Shown here piece after piece: positions 25,801 to 39,900 of a stretch of 64,000 nucleotides of DNA; position 1 is the stretch's first letter; every line of letters begins with the position of its first letter. A model generated the notes under the pieces. It ran no database searches. It was given only the letters and a program-made list of their open reading frames with translations, and was not told the origin of the DNA. The translations under genes and the position numbers were made by a program. This DNA comes from Apostichopus japonicus (Eukaryota; Echinodermata; Holothuroidea; Aspidochirotida; Stichopodidae): assembly GCF_037975245.1 (NCBI RefSeq), contig NC_092573.1, positions 22,349,265 to 22,413,264 of the forward strand, written 5' to 3'.

Positions 25801-28043
25801 TATTCCATTTATGAGATCCTGCTCCTTACCCTTAAGACACTTCCTGGTTTGTCCCCTCTCTGCATGAACCAAATTCCTTAGTGAGCCCCGTCCAACAAGA
25901 TCTTAATGGTCTTACCCCGCTGTAGACTGTTCCGCACGTCAGAACATCGTATGGCAAAAAAAAACTATTTCTGGGCTGCCCATCATTTGTGGGACAAGCT
26001 TCCATCTTTTCCAACAAGTGTACTGTACTATCAATTCACTTTCAAGAAGCTTTTATAAAAACAATCTAGGCACATCTTTTCCTACAATACTTAAGTTCAG
26101 CTTTATGGTTGTCTGTTGCTCCTTCTTTTTTTTGTAAAGTGCTCGTGAGAAGACTTCTTGTTTTGTATTGAGCACTTTACAACATATGCAGCATAATAAT
26201 AACAATGATAATAGCAATAATAATACAAACATCAGAGTGGCCGGTTGTTCTGTAGTTAGTCCAACAACATGTTCTATTAAAAGACGTGTAATTTTACAAA
26301 AGCAGCTCTCTATAGTTACTCTGGAAACTGAGGAAGTGCCTGCTGCTTGATTTTAACACACCTATGGCCTTCTATAGTGTATTCTACAGTTACTCTGAAA
26401 ACTGAGGTGTCCTCTGCAAAAGAATTGGGACGACAAAATAATGAGATAAACCAAATATTACCTGCTAAAATAATATCAGACTTCATACCATCTGAGAGGG
26501 TGAGCTCATCTGCAACTTGAGGATCCAAGTAACGATTTAGTTCATCCACTTGAAGAGAATGAAAAAGAATGAGAATGAGCAAATGAAAGCAAAACTGTAA
26601 CAATGCTCTTTCAGTTCTGTTTGTCTTGACACATAGCGTGTGTCGGCCACATTACCTTTATGACGTATAACACAGAGGGAAAAAAAGCTTTAGATTTCTG
26701 ATAATAAGAAGTGAAAATTTAACAGTATCGACAACACTATAGGTATGTGTTTGTAATTACAAGAAACAACTTCACTAAGTTTTCCTCTTTTTTTTTACTT
26801 TTTTATTTCTGATCATGTTAATGGTTTAAGGCTAAGTCCAAGTTATACAATATCATAACATTAATATCATGCCACTCTGTTTATGTACCATGTGTGTCAA
26901 AAATTGTCTTTCAACCGATCAAATGATCAGTGATTAAAAAATCATCACTTTACTCAGGACAAACTTTAAATGGTGATCAGATCATCTGACACAACCAAAT
27001 TTCTGTTTGGACTTGTAACTAAATTCAGCTTTGCAGGTCATCTGGCAGAGACTAGGTTGTTAACCTCAAAATTCAGATTGCTTTGTAACTAAATACCACC
27101 AAAAATGGTAAAATTATAAAGTGGTACTGCCCCCCCCCCCAGTAACTTTGGGGAGAAACTGAAATAATACAAAAACTAGTGGTCGACGCCTACCCTATGA
27201 TCCACCCGAAGGGGAGTTATACTGGCCAAAGCTGGGGTTCTATTCACTAAACCTACACATCTATCCTATACTATAGTGTACATATTGGTCCATTCTTTTT
27301 GTTCTTTCACATCACTGTTTGGGATAACCACATTTGCTGTTCAGACAACCTAAAAGTAAGTAATGGTTGTCCAGGTGACAAGAGAACCGTAGTTAAAACT
27401 TTGTCCTGGTACTGAAATTTGTGAAATAAATCTTTAAAGCCTTATCATTGAAGTACACTCACATCTCTTCCACAGTTTGTGAACCCTCTCTCGTCCTGTT
27501 GTCAAATTGGCTAACTTTTGCTTGACATCATAAATTTGCTCCACCGCCTATTAAAGAGATAAACAAAATAAATACATTACAACATGTAACATTGCATACC
27601 ATAGGATAAGGTATTTCTACTGATAAAACTTGTGAAACATCAAATCTTGCAAGACTTTATTTACAAAATGCAAAATATAATTGACTGACCATAGAATTTA
27701 AGTTCAACTTGTCAACCACTGGTTATTCTGCTTAGTACTAAACAGCATGTAATGTTTCAGTGACTCTGCAATTTTAACTCTCTCTGTCCAATCAATAATA
27801 TAGCATAATCCCTGTACAGCTGCCTCACCCCCCCCCCTCCTCCCCTGACCACCCTGCAATCCCTTGGATCCCCCACTTCATCACCCTTATAGTACCTTAA
27901 TATAAATTTGAAACTGTAACAGAACATTGTCATTCTATACAAACCATTTTGGAAGAATCTGCATCAGAATTTCCTTCCCCAACAAGCTTTTCCAAGTACT
28001 TCAGTCTTTCCTCCAATTCTCGCAATTGCAGATAAGCTGACAT
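22891..28043 (-). CDS. DCTN3: Dynactin subunit 3 (p22/p24)
   Basis: Minus-strand coding exons: 27945-28043, 27463-27547, 26462-26548, 24912-24995, 23751-23869, 22891-22986; total 570 nt, 189 aa (human DCTN3 is 186). All borders are GT-AG and phases agree (0, 1, 1, 1, 0). The protein starts MSAYLQLRELEERLKYLEKL. Diagnostic matches to the family are GRERVHKLWKRLDELNRYLDP, LAEKDHIEEQAALLQQVENL and the ending ISKQFVQWDETLTRYE. DCTN3 is a small coiled-coil subunit in the shoulder of dynactin, the dynein cofactor for retrograde transport and mitotic spindle work. Every residue block of the family is present with no break. The start codon is the first ATG in the exon and matches the expected N-terminal length. 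Head-to-head with MTHFS. Confidence 0.92.
25540..26235 (+). mobile_element. Decayed CR1/L2-like LINE 3' fragment
   Basis: Broken reverse-transcriptase C-terminus: LVTTQLDYGNSLMY near 25620-25670 matches the conserved 'SRLDYGNSLLYG' block of CR1/L2-type non-LTR elements, followed out of frame by remnants of 'HLWDKLPS' near 25985-26010. It ends with a GCACTTTAC-type tail and an AATAATAAC microsatellite at 26196-26230, as such elements often do. Lies antisense in DCTN3 intron 3 (between exons 3 and 4 from the start codon end: 26462 and 24995). No intact frame. Confidence 0.7.
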
Positions 28044-28755
28044 CTTGCAAACAATCAGGATAATCTGTCACTGCAAAATTCACTGGTAAAGTATGACAGA
28101 ATGTCAACATACAAGTTAAACTTGTCTAACTTCTTAAAAGTTTAGATTGCTACTAACTCTTAATGCAATAGTCTTGGCAACTTTATCCTAGAGTTGCACT
28201 AACTTTGTAAGTTTAATGACAATAATATAACAGTACTTAGCACCACCAACAGTAGTACCAAGCCAAATTGCAACACGTCGGCCTTATATTTTTTATAAAT
28301 TTATATAATATAGGCTAGTGGCTAGGTCTCCACTGTCTATACAAGTTGTGGTAGTCTCACTACCACAAACAAAGTGAAAATTCACAGACTTGTCGCGACT
28401 GCTTTAGTTTTCTGTCGAATGAATCAATATCAATATGAATTTCAATAAAAGGAATCGAAAACATGGTATGTTGAGCAAACTTGACTGGCGCTAACCTAAA
28501 CAGAAGCAAATGGTTAACATAAAAACCGCACCTCGCTAAGTCAAACTTCATAGAGTATGTTATGGTGTACATGCTATTTCTGTGTTACAAATGCATTGAA
28601 ACTTCTATGTCGCGAAACTACTCGATCCATTTTGCAGTACCTACAAAAGATTGTTACCATACATCTGGTAACGGTTGACTTGTGCCGAAATATGCCTATT
28701 TCATACCCTTTTTTAGTTCTTTGGCCTAGTTGTACATAAAACGTAGACGCCAAAT
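28044..28755. promoter_or_regulatory. Bidirectional promoter region DCTN3/MTHFS
   Basis: 712 bp separates the two start codons of divergent genes, so both promoters and 5' UTRs must lie here unless there are remote non-coding exons. I see no convincing TATA box. An inference from arrangement, not from a recognised element. Confidence 0.5.
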
Positions 28756-30912
28756 ATGTCCAGTATTGCTGTTCACGAAGCCAAGCAAATGCTTCGAAAG
28801 GAACTTAAGAAACGAATAGCAGCTTTATCGGTGGAGGAAAGAGCGAATCAGTCACAATATGTCATCACCAAGGTAAACTACCGTTTGCAAGTTTGTTTAC
28901 AATATAAAATACAAATTAAACTTGCGTTTGAAGCACTTTCGCGAAATGATAAAGTAGCCTACAAATACATAGCCCTCTTCACGAAAGCTAATATCTAGGC
29001 CTAGGCCCCATACTACCGGAGAACAGAAGGTAGGTTAATGAATTGCAGACTGTCGTTCATAGAGACATTCATGATTAACAGGTGTCTAATTACTTGAATC
29101 CAAGTAAGACTAGGTCCAGCACTATATTTAATTTGCTTGGAGAATAAAGAAAGTGCAGCACAGGAGCAAATTAGTTATGAGGTCATATTTTGACAGTGTC
29201 AGCATTTCTTAGCTACTCCTGGGCTAGTGGGGATGCAGTGCTTTCTCCATTATTCATTGTGAGGTCTGTTATTTATTCTACTCAACTAATGCTGGAAAAA
29301 ATGGGAATGAGTGCTCATGCTTTTACCAGTTTGTTATCTCCATTATAATATTCTGAACAAAATGTTTTTATGTCAATTTTTTGTGTCAATTTCAGTTGAT
29401 TTCTCATCCCATATATAAGAGAAGCCAGAGAATATCTGTCTACTTGCCAATGATACACGAAGAGGTGAACACAGAGGGAATCCTTAGGCACATATTCAAA
29501 AGTAAAAAGTCCTGTTTCATCCCACAATACATTGGACCAAAGATGGAGATGTTAAAACTTTATTCAATGGAAGATTACCAATCACTTCCTGTTACTAAGT
29601 GGAACATTAAACAACCAGCAACAGATGATAAGAGAGAGGAAGCACTATCTTCAGGTACATTTATCATCCCTTCACACCATATGTCTAAATTACTTGGGGT
29701 GTGTTTTTACCTTTGGGTTTAATGAAAAAAGGTGTAGAAGAAGAAAAAGGTAGTCTAGTGTAGAGACAAGGGTGTTCATTGAAAACATAAGGTCTGTATT
29801 TAAAAGGCCAATAGGTAAGTGAACACATGAAGCTTACTGACTTATATACACTCTCAAGACAGAACCATCCTGAGAAACCTTCGTCCCCCCCCCAAAAAAA
29901 AACCCCAACAATGTCCTAAAAACAGTCTCAACTATTGTGGGGACGAGGTTATTTGTAATTTTCCCCTAACTGGAGGATTTAGAATATTCTTCAAGGTCCC
30001 TATGTGTCTGTGGATGGAAAAAGGTTGAGAGCCTAGGTTTTATCCTACCAGGCGTAGCATACTTTATATTCCTCCTATATCAGCCTGATGCAGAACTAAC
30101 AGTCTGCCAAGAATCTAGAAATTTGGCCAAAGGTCATATACATATACTGTACCTGGATACAGATATCATACACCAGTTTTATCAAAACAAACAGTGAGGG
30201 AGTTAATTAAATTGTGCACCACTATACAGACTTTGAGATTGATATTTCAAAGTTCAGTTGTGTTAGGATTTGAGATAAGGAGAAGAAATATTTAACTTCT
30301 TTACAGATAAAGATTTGGTAAAAGATTTGTGCTATTGGTTGTAAACTTAGTTAATATGGTGTATGTGCAAACATTCTTCTTGTACGATGTATCTCAGTTT
30401 AACCTTCTGTGGAATTCTCACCCTGATAGTTTTGCTACATTTAAATAAATTTACTGCTTGAAAGTGCTTGAGGGCTCATTTTCTTATTTACACATGAAAA
30501 TTTCTCCTTTTGTGTGGCCTTTATCTACTTACCTATGGTGTCAATATGTCATATGAAAAGAATTTTAACAACCTTCTAGTTCTTTCAGCCAGGAACAGAT
30601 TGTTGCAAATAAATCATTCCATAGTACTTTTAATATATATATATTTTGGAGTATAATTTTGTTTACATTTCTTTTTCAGGTGGCCTTGACCTGATCATCA
30701 TGCCAGGTCTCGGATTCTCTACCGACGGCGACAGAATCGGAAGAGGAAAGGCATATTATGATACGTACCTAAAGAGATGTAGCGAACATCAATCTGGAAT
30801 GCCAAAGACCATAGCTGTAGCCTTTAAGGAACAAATACTTGAGGACATTCCCACCACAGACTCTGACCAAAAAGTAGATCATGTGCTATTTGGTTACATG
30901 GATGAAGGGTAA
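28756..30912 (+). CDS. MTHFS: 5-formyltetrahydrofolate cyclo-ligase
   Basis: Exons 28756-28872, 29396-29654, 30680-30912; 609 nt, 202 aa (human 203). Converts 5-formyl-THF plus ATP to 5,10-methenyl-THF in cytosolic one-carbon metabolism. N-terminal helix AKQMLRKELKKRIAALSVEER matches the family opening; exon 2 gives FIPQY and the substrate loop; exon 3 gives GGLDLIIMPGLGFSTDGDRIG and the nucleotide/phosphate loop GRGKAYYD (residues 146-153), then TIAVAFKEQ and KVDHVLF. Phases 0 and 1 agree across introns. The last codons and stop lie in the first unit of a 53-bp tandem duplication. Ends GYMDEG, unlike the usual family end, probably a consequence of that repeat. Confidence 0.95.
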
Positions 30913-33900
30913 TGATGGGGGTGTTTATCATTGGAAGGAACATAGGGTACATGGGTGAAGGGTAACGATGGGGGTGTTTATCATTGGATGGGACCTAGGG
31001 TGCTGGAGTAGACCTAGGCCGGAGCTGGTATCCAGTAGAAGGAAATTAGGGTTCTTGTTAAACCTGGTGATAAATGGTATTATTGAGGAATAAGATGTAC
31101 TTTGATTCTAGTGTGGGGGAAGGGGTGGGGTGTGTGGGTGATGGTACTTGTGAGGAATATTAGGTAATGACAAAGGTGAGAATCTGTGGGAAGAACAAAA
31201 CATAATGCCAGGTGCAATAATATCTGATATGTACATAGGGCATTACTAGGGTGATAACAGGTGTGCAAAATATAAAAAAATGATGGGGATGACAATGTAT
31301 ATGAGGAACAATGGATAATGTAAAATTTGCTTAGTGTGAAGTAAGAGAGAGAAATGGCTGGGGCTGAAAGTATTAAGAGTTGTTCCTTGGAGAGTAAACA
31401 AAGGTTAATGGCATATTGTTGATATATTAGAAAACACAAATAATATTAATTAGGGTTTTGGTCAAAGGGAGGAGAATGTTATAATTAGGGTGTTGGTCAA
31501 AGTGAGGAGAATGTAATAATTAGGGTGTTGGTAAAAGGGAGGATAACGTAGTAAGAAAGTATAGAACTCGGAATACCACAACTCAAAGAACATTGCAACT
31601 CTAATATCAACAATTCTACAAACTAGCACTCTGAATGAAAGTTCATGGATAGATTTGTCAATTAAAAAATGGCTTCCAATATATATTCAATAAATAAGGT
31701 GTCTTACATCTCTAGTCGTGTTCCATTTAATGCTAACGTGCTGATAATTCTGTCCATGTCCATTCTAGTGACATACCTATTTACTGGTGTTAACATGTGT
31801 GTATACATTTGATATATTAAGGCAAATATGTACCCTCTTACCCCCCCCCCCTTCGCCACTGTGAATGGATATAAAGAAATTAAATAATTTCTCCCTCCTC
31901 GGCCTAATCCCTACCCTCAACATGCCTCTGCCCAACACTACCCGGCTGTTTGGCAGAACTTGATGAACAGAGATAAATCTAATGCTGAAAGCAATATAGA
32001 GAACATTTTTTACCATATTTCTTATAAAGAAGGTAATTTATTCTTTAAGAAAAAATCAGTGATTTGCTAATAGTTGTGTCTTGCAGACATTTAGCAAAGA
32101 GATGCCGTTGATTTTGTCTGATTTTATTTTTGAATTCATTAATTTGATAATAGAAATGTTTTCTGATTATTTGTAATACAAATCTCAGCAAAAGAAATAC
32201 TTAAATTAGTTTCCATTGTTTGATTACAACATATCTCCCAGTATCTATATACATTACGCCAGCATGAACAATTGTATTTTGAAAATAATTGATGGTACAT
32301 AAGAAGTAAAAAATTCAACAAAAACTATGATATAAGTCATTTATATTTTCTATATTAAAATTCTTCCTTTAAGCTCAAATATTAAAATTGTCCATTCTAC
32401 AATATATCTTCTCAAACTAACAAATAATTAATAAGTAATTACACATGTCTAGTAATATGATTACTGCATTAATCTCAACCTTTAGACAAATAGAATTGAA
32501 AATCCAAGCCTGTTACAAACATTGTTAATAGACGTACAAGGATTTTATCACACCTTAGGGTTTCTTTCAAGCACTTCCTCCATCAGTACTTGAAAGCACT
32601 GGCTTGAAAGTAAATGGGTGCTTGAAAGTACTTGCTTGAAAGTAATTGGGTGTTTGAAAGTACTTGCTTGAAAGTACTTGCTTGAAAGTACTTGCTTGAA
32701 AGTTCTTGGGTGCTTGCAAGTACTTGCTTGAAAGTACTTACTTGAAAGTAATTGGGTGCTTGAAAGTTCTCTGGTCAAGTGATATTTTTCACACGATAAA
32801 CAGTCAACAGATCCATGTCTTCATTTCTAATTTATCCAAGCATTATCTTACAGACACTGATAACGCATTCTCATATTTACAACATCTATTTTATCGATTA
32901 AAGATGATTTTACCACTAAAATGTATGCCCACTCAGCGACGTAGCCAGGAATTTGAAAGGGGGAGCACTTTTTGCGATTGATATGGATTTTCAAAGTTGT
33001 AGGCACGACTATCTGAGCGGAGCGCCACCATCGGTTGGCGCGGAGCGTACAAGAAAATTTTTGGTTTTACAAACCCCCCAGATGGCCGGAAATTACGGCC
33101 CTTCCCGAGTGTTCATTCTGGTTCCCTGGCCTCTTGCTAACTTGAGACACCTCATTCAGTATCACTTTTAGACCCAAGAAACAAATGAGTTAAAATAGTA
33201 CGTAATTCAATACTACATAATGTATTTAAAATTAGCAAGGTACATGTACAGAGTAGTCTTACGTTTCAACTTCTGATACTTATAAATACAAAGGTAGGCC
33301 TGAAATGTCTTTGATATAACTATAGCCAGTAATTGTCTTTGATACAACTGTAGCTATTAAATGTCTAATTCAATACTACATAATGTATTTAAAATTAGCA
33401 AGGTACACGTACAGAGTAGTCTTACGTTTCAACTTCTGATACTTATAGATACAAAGATAGGCCTGAAATGTCTTTGATATAACTATAGCCAGTAATTGTC
33501 TTTGATACAACTGTAGCTATTAAATGTTTAAGTAAGCCTAATAAGAGAAGGAGAGGTATCCGACGATTGCAATCTGATGCAAATTTCTCAACTGTTTTCT
33601 CAACTGAAATATTATCTGCGTAAACTGGTTCTTAACTACATGTTAAAAAACTGACAAGATCGGATCCTAGTCTTTTTCGGCGGGTAGAGTGTTGAATGAA
33701 ACGGCACGCGATAGAAATGACAGCCTAGATGACAGAAGAATAGGTCACCTAATTTAGCCATATTCTTGCTACGTTCATTTCAATAGTTTTTCCTGTCTAT
33801 AGACTCTTAAAACTCGTCCAGCAAGCTTATCGATTTGAAGTATGGGTGTTTTTAAATAAAAAGATAACTTGGCCAAAAAAAATGTAGGCCCGGGCCTACA

Positions 33901-36900
33901 GTGCTACATACTGGCTACGCCCTGATCATATGATATCATAATCAGCAGATTTTGTTTCCTGTTTGAATTCTTTTACATGTTCTTTTACATAATATATCAG
34001 AAAGACAAACATAGTGTTCTTTTACAATTTTTCCAGTAGGATGATTCTTGTTTATTGTCCAGTGTCTGGACTTTAATACATTTGACGAACTTAACTGATG
34101 GACAATATAAACTTTCATATTTTGTAATATTGACAGATATGCAGTGGCCTAAAAACAAATATCGTTATCGCAGTGTATTAGCAGTGTAATAATTATTACA
34201 GGAAGTGCGTATCACGTACGATTGCTAGCTTAGCTTCATAACATGCTGTTCGTGCAACACCTTAGGACAGGGTTGTCCAACCTTTTACAGAGGAGGGCCA
34301 CATGGAATGATTGGAATGATGAAGGAGGTGCCGCATGAACCCTACGCTCGATTTTCCGATTTTTTGCCCGAAGCCCAAGGCAACAAAATGTGAGCACTGC
34401 GCGCGGAGCGCACTGATTTATTTTCCTTCCTGATAAAACAGATGAATAAAGTTCAGCCCCCCCCCCCCTCCGCTGAGAGAGTGCTACACAAACTGACCTG
34501 TATGCAGTTTTTTGGACCCAGAAGGTTCGAATGATTGATTATATAGCTTCAAATTGTTATCAATAAATCTGCTCACTAAAATTTCGCACCGTAGAGCATC
34601 TCTGGCGGGCCGGACGCAACCCTGCGGCGGGCCGGACTGTGGCCCGCGGGCCGTAGGTTGGACTACCCTGCCTTAGAACGTTGTCGACGTTGTTGTGCAT
34701 ACAGTTCGTGACATTCCATAGAGTGCGGTTAGGTAGGCAATATGTATTTTATTACACAGTGGCCAACTGTAGGCTTGTAATTGGCTATAAGCTAAATTTA
34801 GCTAATTGCATCTGCCAAACTAAGTAAGTAGTTGAATCAGTAGGCGTGAATGTTACTACGATTACAATCGAGTTAACGGAGCTGACGAGTATTCAAGATC
34901 AAAAGAGCACTGACAAAATACCATGCTAAAAACGGCAGTTTAAAAAAAAAAATCGACACTGAAAGGGGGGGGGGGAGCGGTCGCTCCCCCTGATCCCCCC
35001 TGGCTACGTCCCTGTGCCCACTCAATCATTTGCCTGGGTATTGGACAACTACCGTAAGCATCTTTCTATTACTAAATGGTACATTTCAATAAAAAAATAT
35101 AACTGTTGTTTCATGATGATGTGAAGTGCAGACTTCCCATAAAAGATTTTAAAAAAAAAAGCGAAACAAAACAATTTAGAGAGAGCAATATAACTGTATA
35201 TTGTTCTCATGCCCAGATGATAATAAGGTACTACAAAATATGGCACAATTATCTGTAATACTAAATATAGTTGAAAGACGAACAGAGAAAGACTTTAAGT
35301 TGCATAACACAATATTTAAGAGAATGCATATATGAACAAGTGAGCTTTGATTATCTAAATATATATTATGAAAGTCTGGTGCCATCTAGCACAACAACAA
35401 AAAGTTGAGGACGTGGACACTACCACGTTAAACTGTTTATCAGGCTACGAAAATGTGACGAAAATCTGAGCAGACTATACTACAATGATCAGAAAGTCTA
35501 ATGTTAGAGATACAGTTATTTCAGTATAGGCTATATGGCTACGCCCATAGCAACTGATGTTACATCATTGGTTTATCATTATCAAAATGCGTGTAATTAT
35601 TAACCTGTCAGTCGACGTGGTACATTTGGAGTTCATTAAAATAGACCAAAGACTTAATAACTTCAAAATACCAAGAGGAGCCGTTGCTGTAATTGAAATA
35701 TTGTACATTTGTCCGTCCGCCTTTAACAGGCTCCTGCTCGGGAAACGGCGACTTTGTTGAAACTGTGCACCTTATAAGTCCCAACCTGGATGTGACTTCT
35801 AAACCTCCCAATACTCACGATCTTCCATCTAAAACCTTCTAAACATCTAAACCCTCGTGAGGTTGTGAGGAAGCTTAGTAACCAGCAGCGTATTAGCCAA
35901 CACCCTGGCCGAATTATCGGCCATAGTGTAATGGGATTGCACTCAGAGAATCAGAATTGGTTACTTTTTTTTTCAAAGTCACCTGTCTGACGTCCGTTTG
36001 GATTGACTCTATATCCAGTTACATCTGGCTTTATATGGCCAGATAAAACTTGATCTGGCCAGATTAAACCAGATATAAAGCCAGATCTGGGATTTCTGTA
36101 AGGGGGAGCATATGCTACAAATTGCTAGACTTTTTAACGTACTTCCACATGATGTTCTGACCCTTCAATTTATTTCAATCATGGAGGAAATCAAATTAAG
36201 CAAGATATATCTAAGATAGCGAAAATGCTTTGCGGATGCACGGCAGTAAACATGTTTGCTGAATTGAGAACAAATTATTGTTTTAGATTTAATTTGGAGT
36301 GACCATTACTCCACTTTCTAGCGTATTAATGGAGAAACACTGATATTTAATGACAACTAGAAAGATATGACTCTTTAATACATGTGAACACTTGTGAAGA
36401 CTTAAGAAATGAAATGCCATCCATCTTTATCAGCTGTTTCCTTTGGTATTAAATACAGCTGTGCAGCTGCTCATCAACCATAGCAACAGATTTGTAGCTT
36501 GCTCACGGGGGCATGACAATACTACACATCCCAACTGAGTAATGAGTCTCTTCTGCTGTTGACTGGTCACGTTAGAACTAAGTTACACATTTAACGACAA
36601 TCAATCAAATGATATACTAAAATTGTCTGGTTTCAACAAGATGTGACGTGCCATACTTTAAAGGAGGTTTACTCAGTGATTTAATGTTTTACCACTTCGA
36701 GTGACCATATACTGTTTTAAAGCAATCATATTTTGATGGAAAATGACGACCGATTTAAGGAATGATGGCAAACCAAAATCAGAAGAGAGCTTTCCGTCAC
36801 ATGACTGTAAAGTCAAAACTATATCTCAATTTTAGCAAGGAGTGTTACTTTAAGGATTTCAGAAACATTCTTTTTGGACAATTAGAGAAGTATGTTTTCC

Positions 36901-39900
36901 GGTCCATTTGAGAAGATTGATTGCTAGGAAATTACAGTACGTGCCTAAAATGCACTGAACTCTCGTACAGCCTGGTAGAAATCGATCAACAAACATTTCG
37001 ACAACTTTTCACAGGACAAGCTGAGTTTCACTGGCAGCAGAATGACTGCAGTTCTTTGAGGGAAAATATATGTTTTAGATAATCATGAAGCCGTTACCAG
37101 CTCCCTGAGATAACCATTCTTTAATCCCTATAATATATGCATACGCAATATATTTCCCAATGCAGTTAAAGGGATAACCATCCCAATCGAGAGATAACCA
37201 TCCTCTAATCCATATAATATATGCATATGTAATATATTTCGAAATGCAGTACACATGTTAAGGGGGGGGGGGGGTATCGTCAGTTTCGAATCCATTTAGA
37301 TCATTTAAAGAATGATATACGTATTATATTTACTTGTCATGATACTCAAACAGTAGCCTATCCACAGTCAAGATACTTGTCTATTAGTTAGCTGCTATAT
37401 ATATGTATAAACATATACAATAGCATTATAGTCGAAATGCAGTACACATGTTAAGAGGGGGGGGGGTATCGTCAGTTTCGAATTCATTTAGATCATTTGA
37501 TGAATGATATACCTATGTTTGCTTGTCATGATACTCAAACAGTAGCCTATCCACATTCAAGATACTTGTCTATTGGTTAGCTGCTATATAAACACTGAAT
37601 AGCATTATAGTCCATTCACTAGACAGTACCAAAGTATATCAGCACTACAACAAGTCAAACTGAGTATAACAGCACCACAGTCCACGTACAGCACTACATA
37701 GTGGAAGTAAAGCAATCAAGTTCATATAGCAGAAGAGCCTAAAGCTGCACTGAATATATTCAATGTAACAGAGCTACAATCATTCAGTATAACAATATAT
37801 ATATATATATATAGCCATGTCTAGCATTATACCACAATATTGTACGCTGTCAAGCGATGGGCATGCATTGGACTATAAAGACAATAATCCAAGGCTTAAT
37901 GAATTTTCCTTGAAATGTTGTGCTTCTAACATATTTGTACATTGCAATATTTTCTTGTAGTTTTTTAAAATATTTGATTTTAATTATTAAGTATTTGAAG
38001 GTCTTAAATCAAAAAGAGGAATATATTTACAAACAACATGGCGGATTTTTTTTTTAAATCATCAGTGTCTCTCCTTCTCTTGACGATAATGTTTTCTTCT
38101 CCAAATGTTGAAAAAAAAAGAGGTTCTTGGCTTGTTCCTCCGTTATAGTGTACAATCTTATTGTCCTTGCGTGGCGAAGTAAAGTACGATAGCTAGAAGC
38201 AATATAAAGACTAAAAAAGCTAAAATGACAAGAATGACGTAACGACAACCTCTACGGATTCTGCGGCGAGCAAAGTTCTCTTCTATAAGTTCCATGCGTT
38301 CTTTGCTGTTGGTTGTGTTTTCGGTCCCTGGGTCCTTGTTGCCATTGGAAACTTGCTGACGACGGGGTTTAAAGTGCGTATTCTGTAATAGACAGAGGAT
38401 AGTTGTCTTAGATAAGAATACATGAGGGGAAACCTTGACAGGGTGGGGTTGAAGTGGTGGGGGGGGGGGGAGAAGTGGAAACTGTCGTTTCGACAATGAT
38501 ATACCTCAATCTGATTTTTGCTTATGATGGACACTAGAGTATAATGATTTCCCACAGCTGGTTTGTATATGTTATGCCAAAATGAATATTCACTCCCTAA
38601 TTAACTGACTCTAGTTTGCCTAACCATCACGACAAGCTTGATTTCTCTTACAGATTACTGATAAGTTACATGAAAGGTTTCAGTATGGTACGTCTATCAC
38701 CATGTAAATATAGTACACATTACGTCTCTCACCAAGTAAATGTACACATTTGAGTGGAGTTAATATTATTCCCCTGCTTTGTCCACCTTGAATATGTAAA
38801 TATGAATCTGGCCGCTGAAGATTTTCCTAAGCATATTAATCTGTTAACTGGTAAAGCCATGAATCAATCGGGCTGAATCTTTTCTGCAGGTGCTGTTCTC
38901 GGGGTCTTGGAGTGTACAACCGTCCCTCTTTCAACACGACAGAGGTTATTAGCACAACTTTGCGTGTAGACCTCAGAAAAACCTTAATTTATAGTCAACA
39001 TATGCTGCAGAATGAACCATCTGCAGGGAGAGGGGCCCCTAAAAATGGGAGTCCATTTCAATGACCTCTGGACCACAAGCCCTACATTTTAAAATATTGG
39101 AACCACTCCTGTCCTGAGCGGCTCAAGCCACGTTCGTACAAACTTGCACTTTACATTAATTGGAGTGGAATCAGTGGGGAGCGAAAAATAAATCAAACAA
39201 ACAGTACGAAAAAGGAGACGAAATTAGTTTATTTAAAACAACTTTTGAGTCGGGACTTGCAAAAGCTCCGTAATAATATTCGAGTATATTTTTTGGGGGG
39301 ATTATCAAAACATATTAATCTCGTCACATTATTTGACCGATATTAGCTTCGTACTTACTCTTTTAACTCTAGCTGGTATAATTCTTCCAAACTTTGCCTG
39401 AGGTACAATGAAAGATGGAAAAAATGGTAGTGAGTTTCGCATGCATGCCAAGTATATAGGCTAAACAGTTACATATACATTCATGCGTGCATGCATGCAC
39501 ACTGACTGAGTATGGAACGCCGAATTAACATTCGTTTGACTGTATAAGATATCTATAATCCATTTTAAGATTTATATTTGAGAAATCAAGAAATAAACTT
39601 TAATTAGAGGTATCAAGAGTTAAATTTGAGGCATCGAAAAATCAATCAAGAGATGTAAAAAAAAAAAACCAAATGTCAGATATCGAAAACTGAATTGGAG
39701 ACATCAAAAGTTTATTCTTCTTATATCTTAAATTGAATTGTCGATATCTAAAAATGAATTCTGGGTATCTCTAAAAAGAATTTAAGATATCTCTAAAAAC
39801 AATAAGAGATATAAATTCAAAATAATTAAAGGTGTCAAAAAGTATTCTTCAATTTGCGAAATCTTTGAAGAAATTAAGATAGGCTACGGATAATTCAATT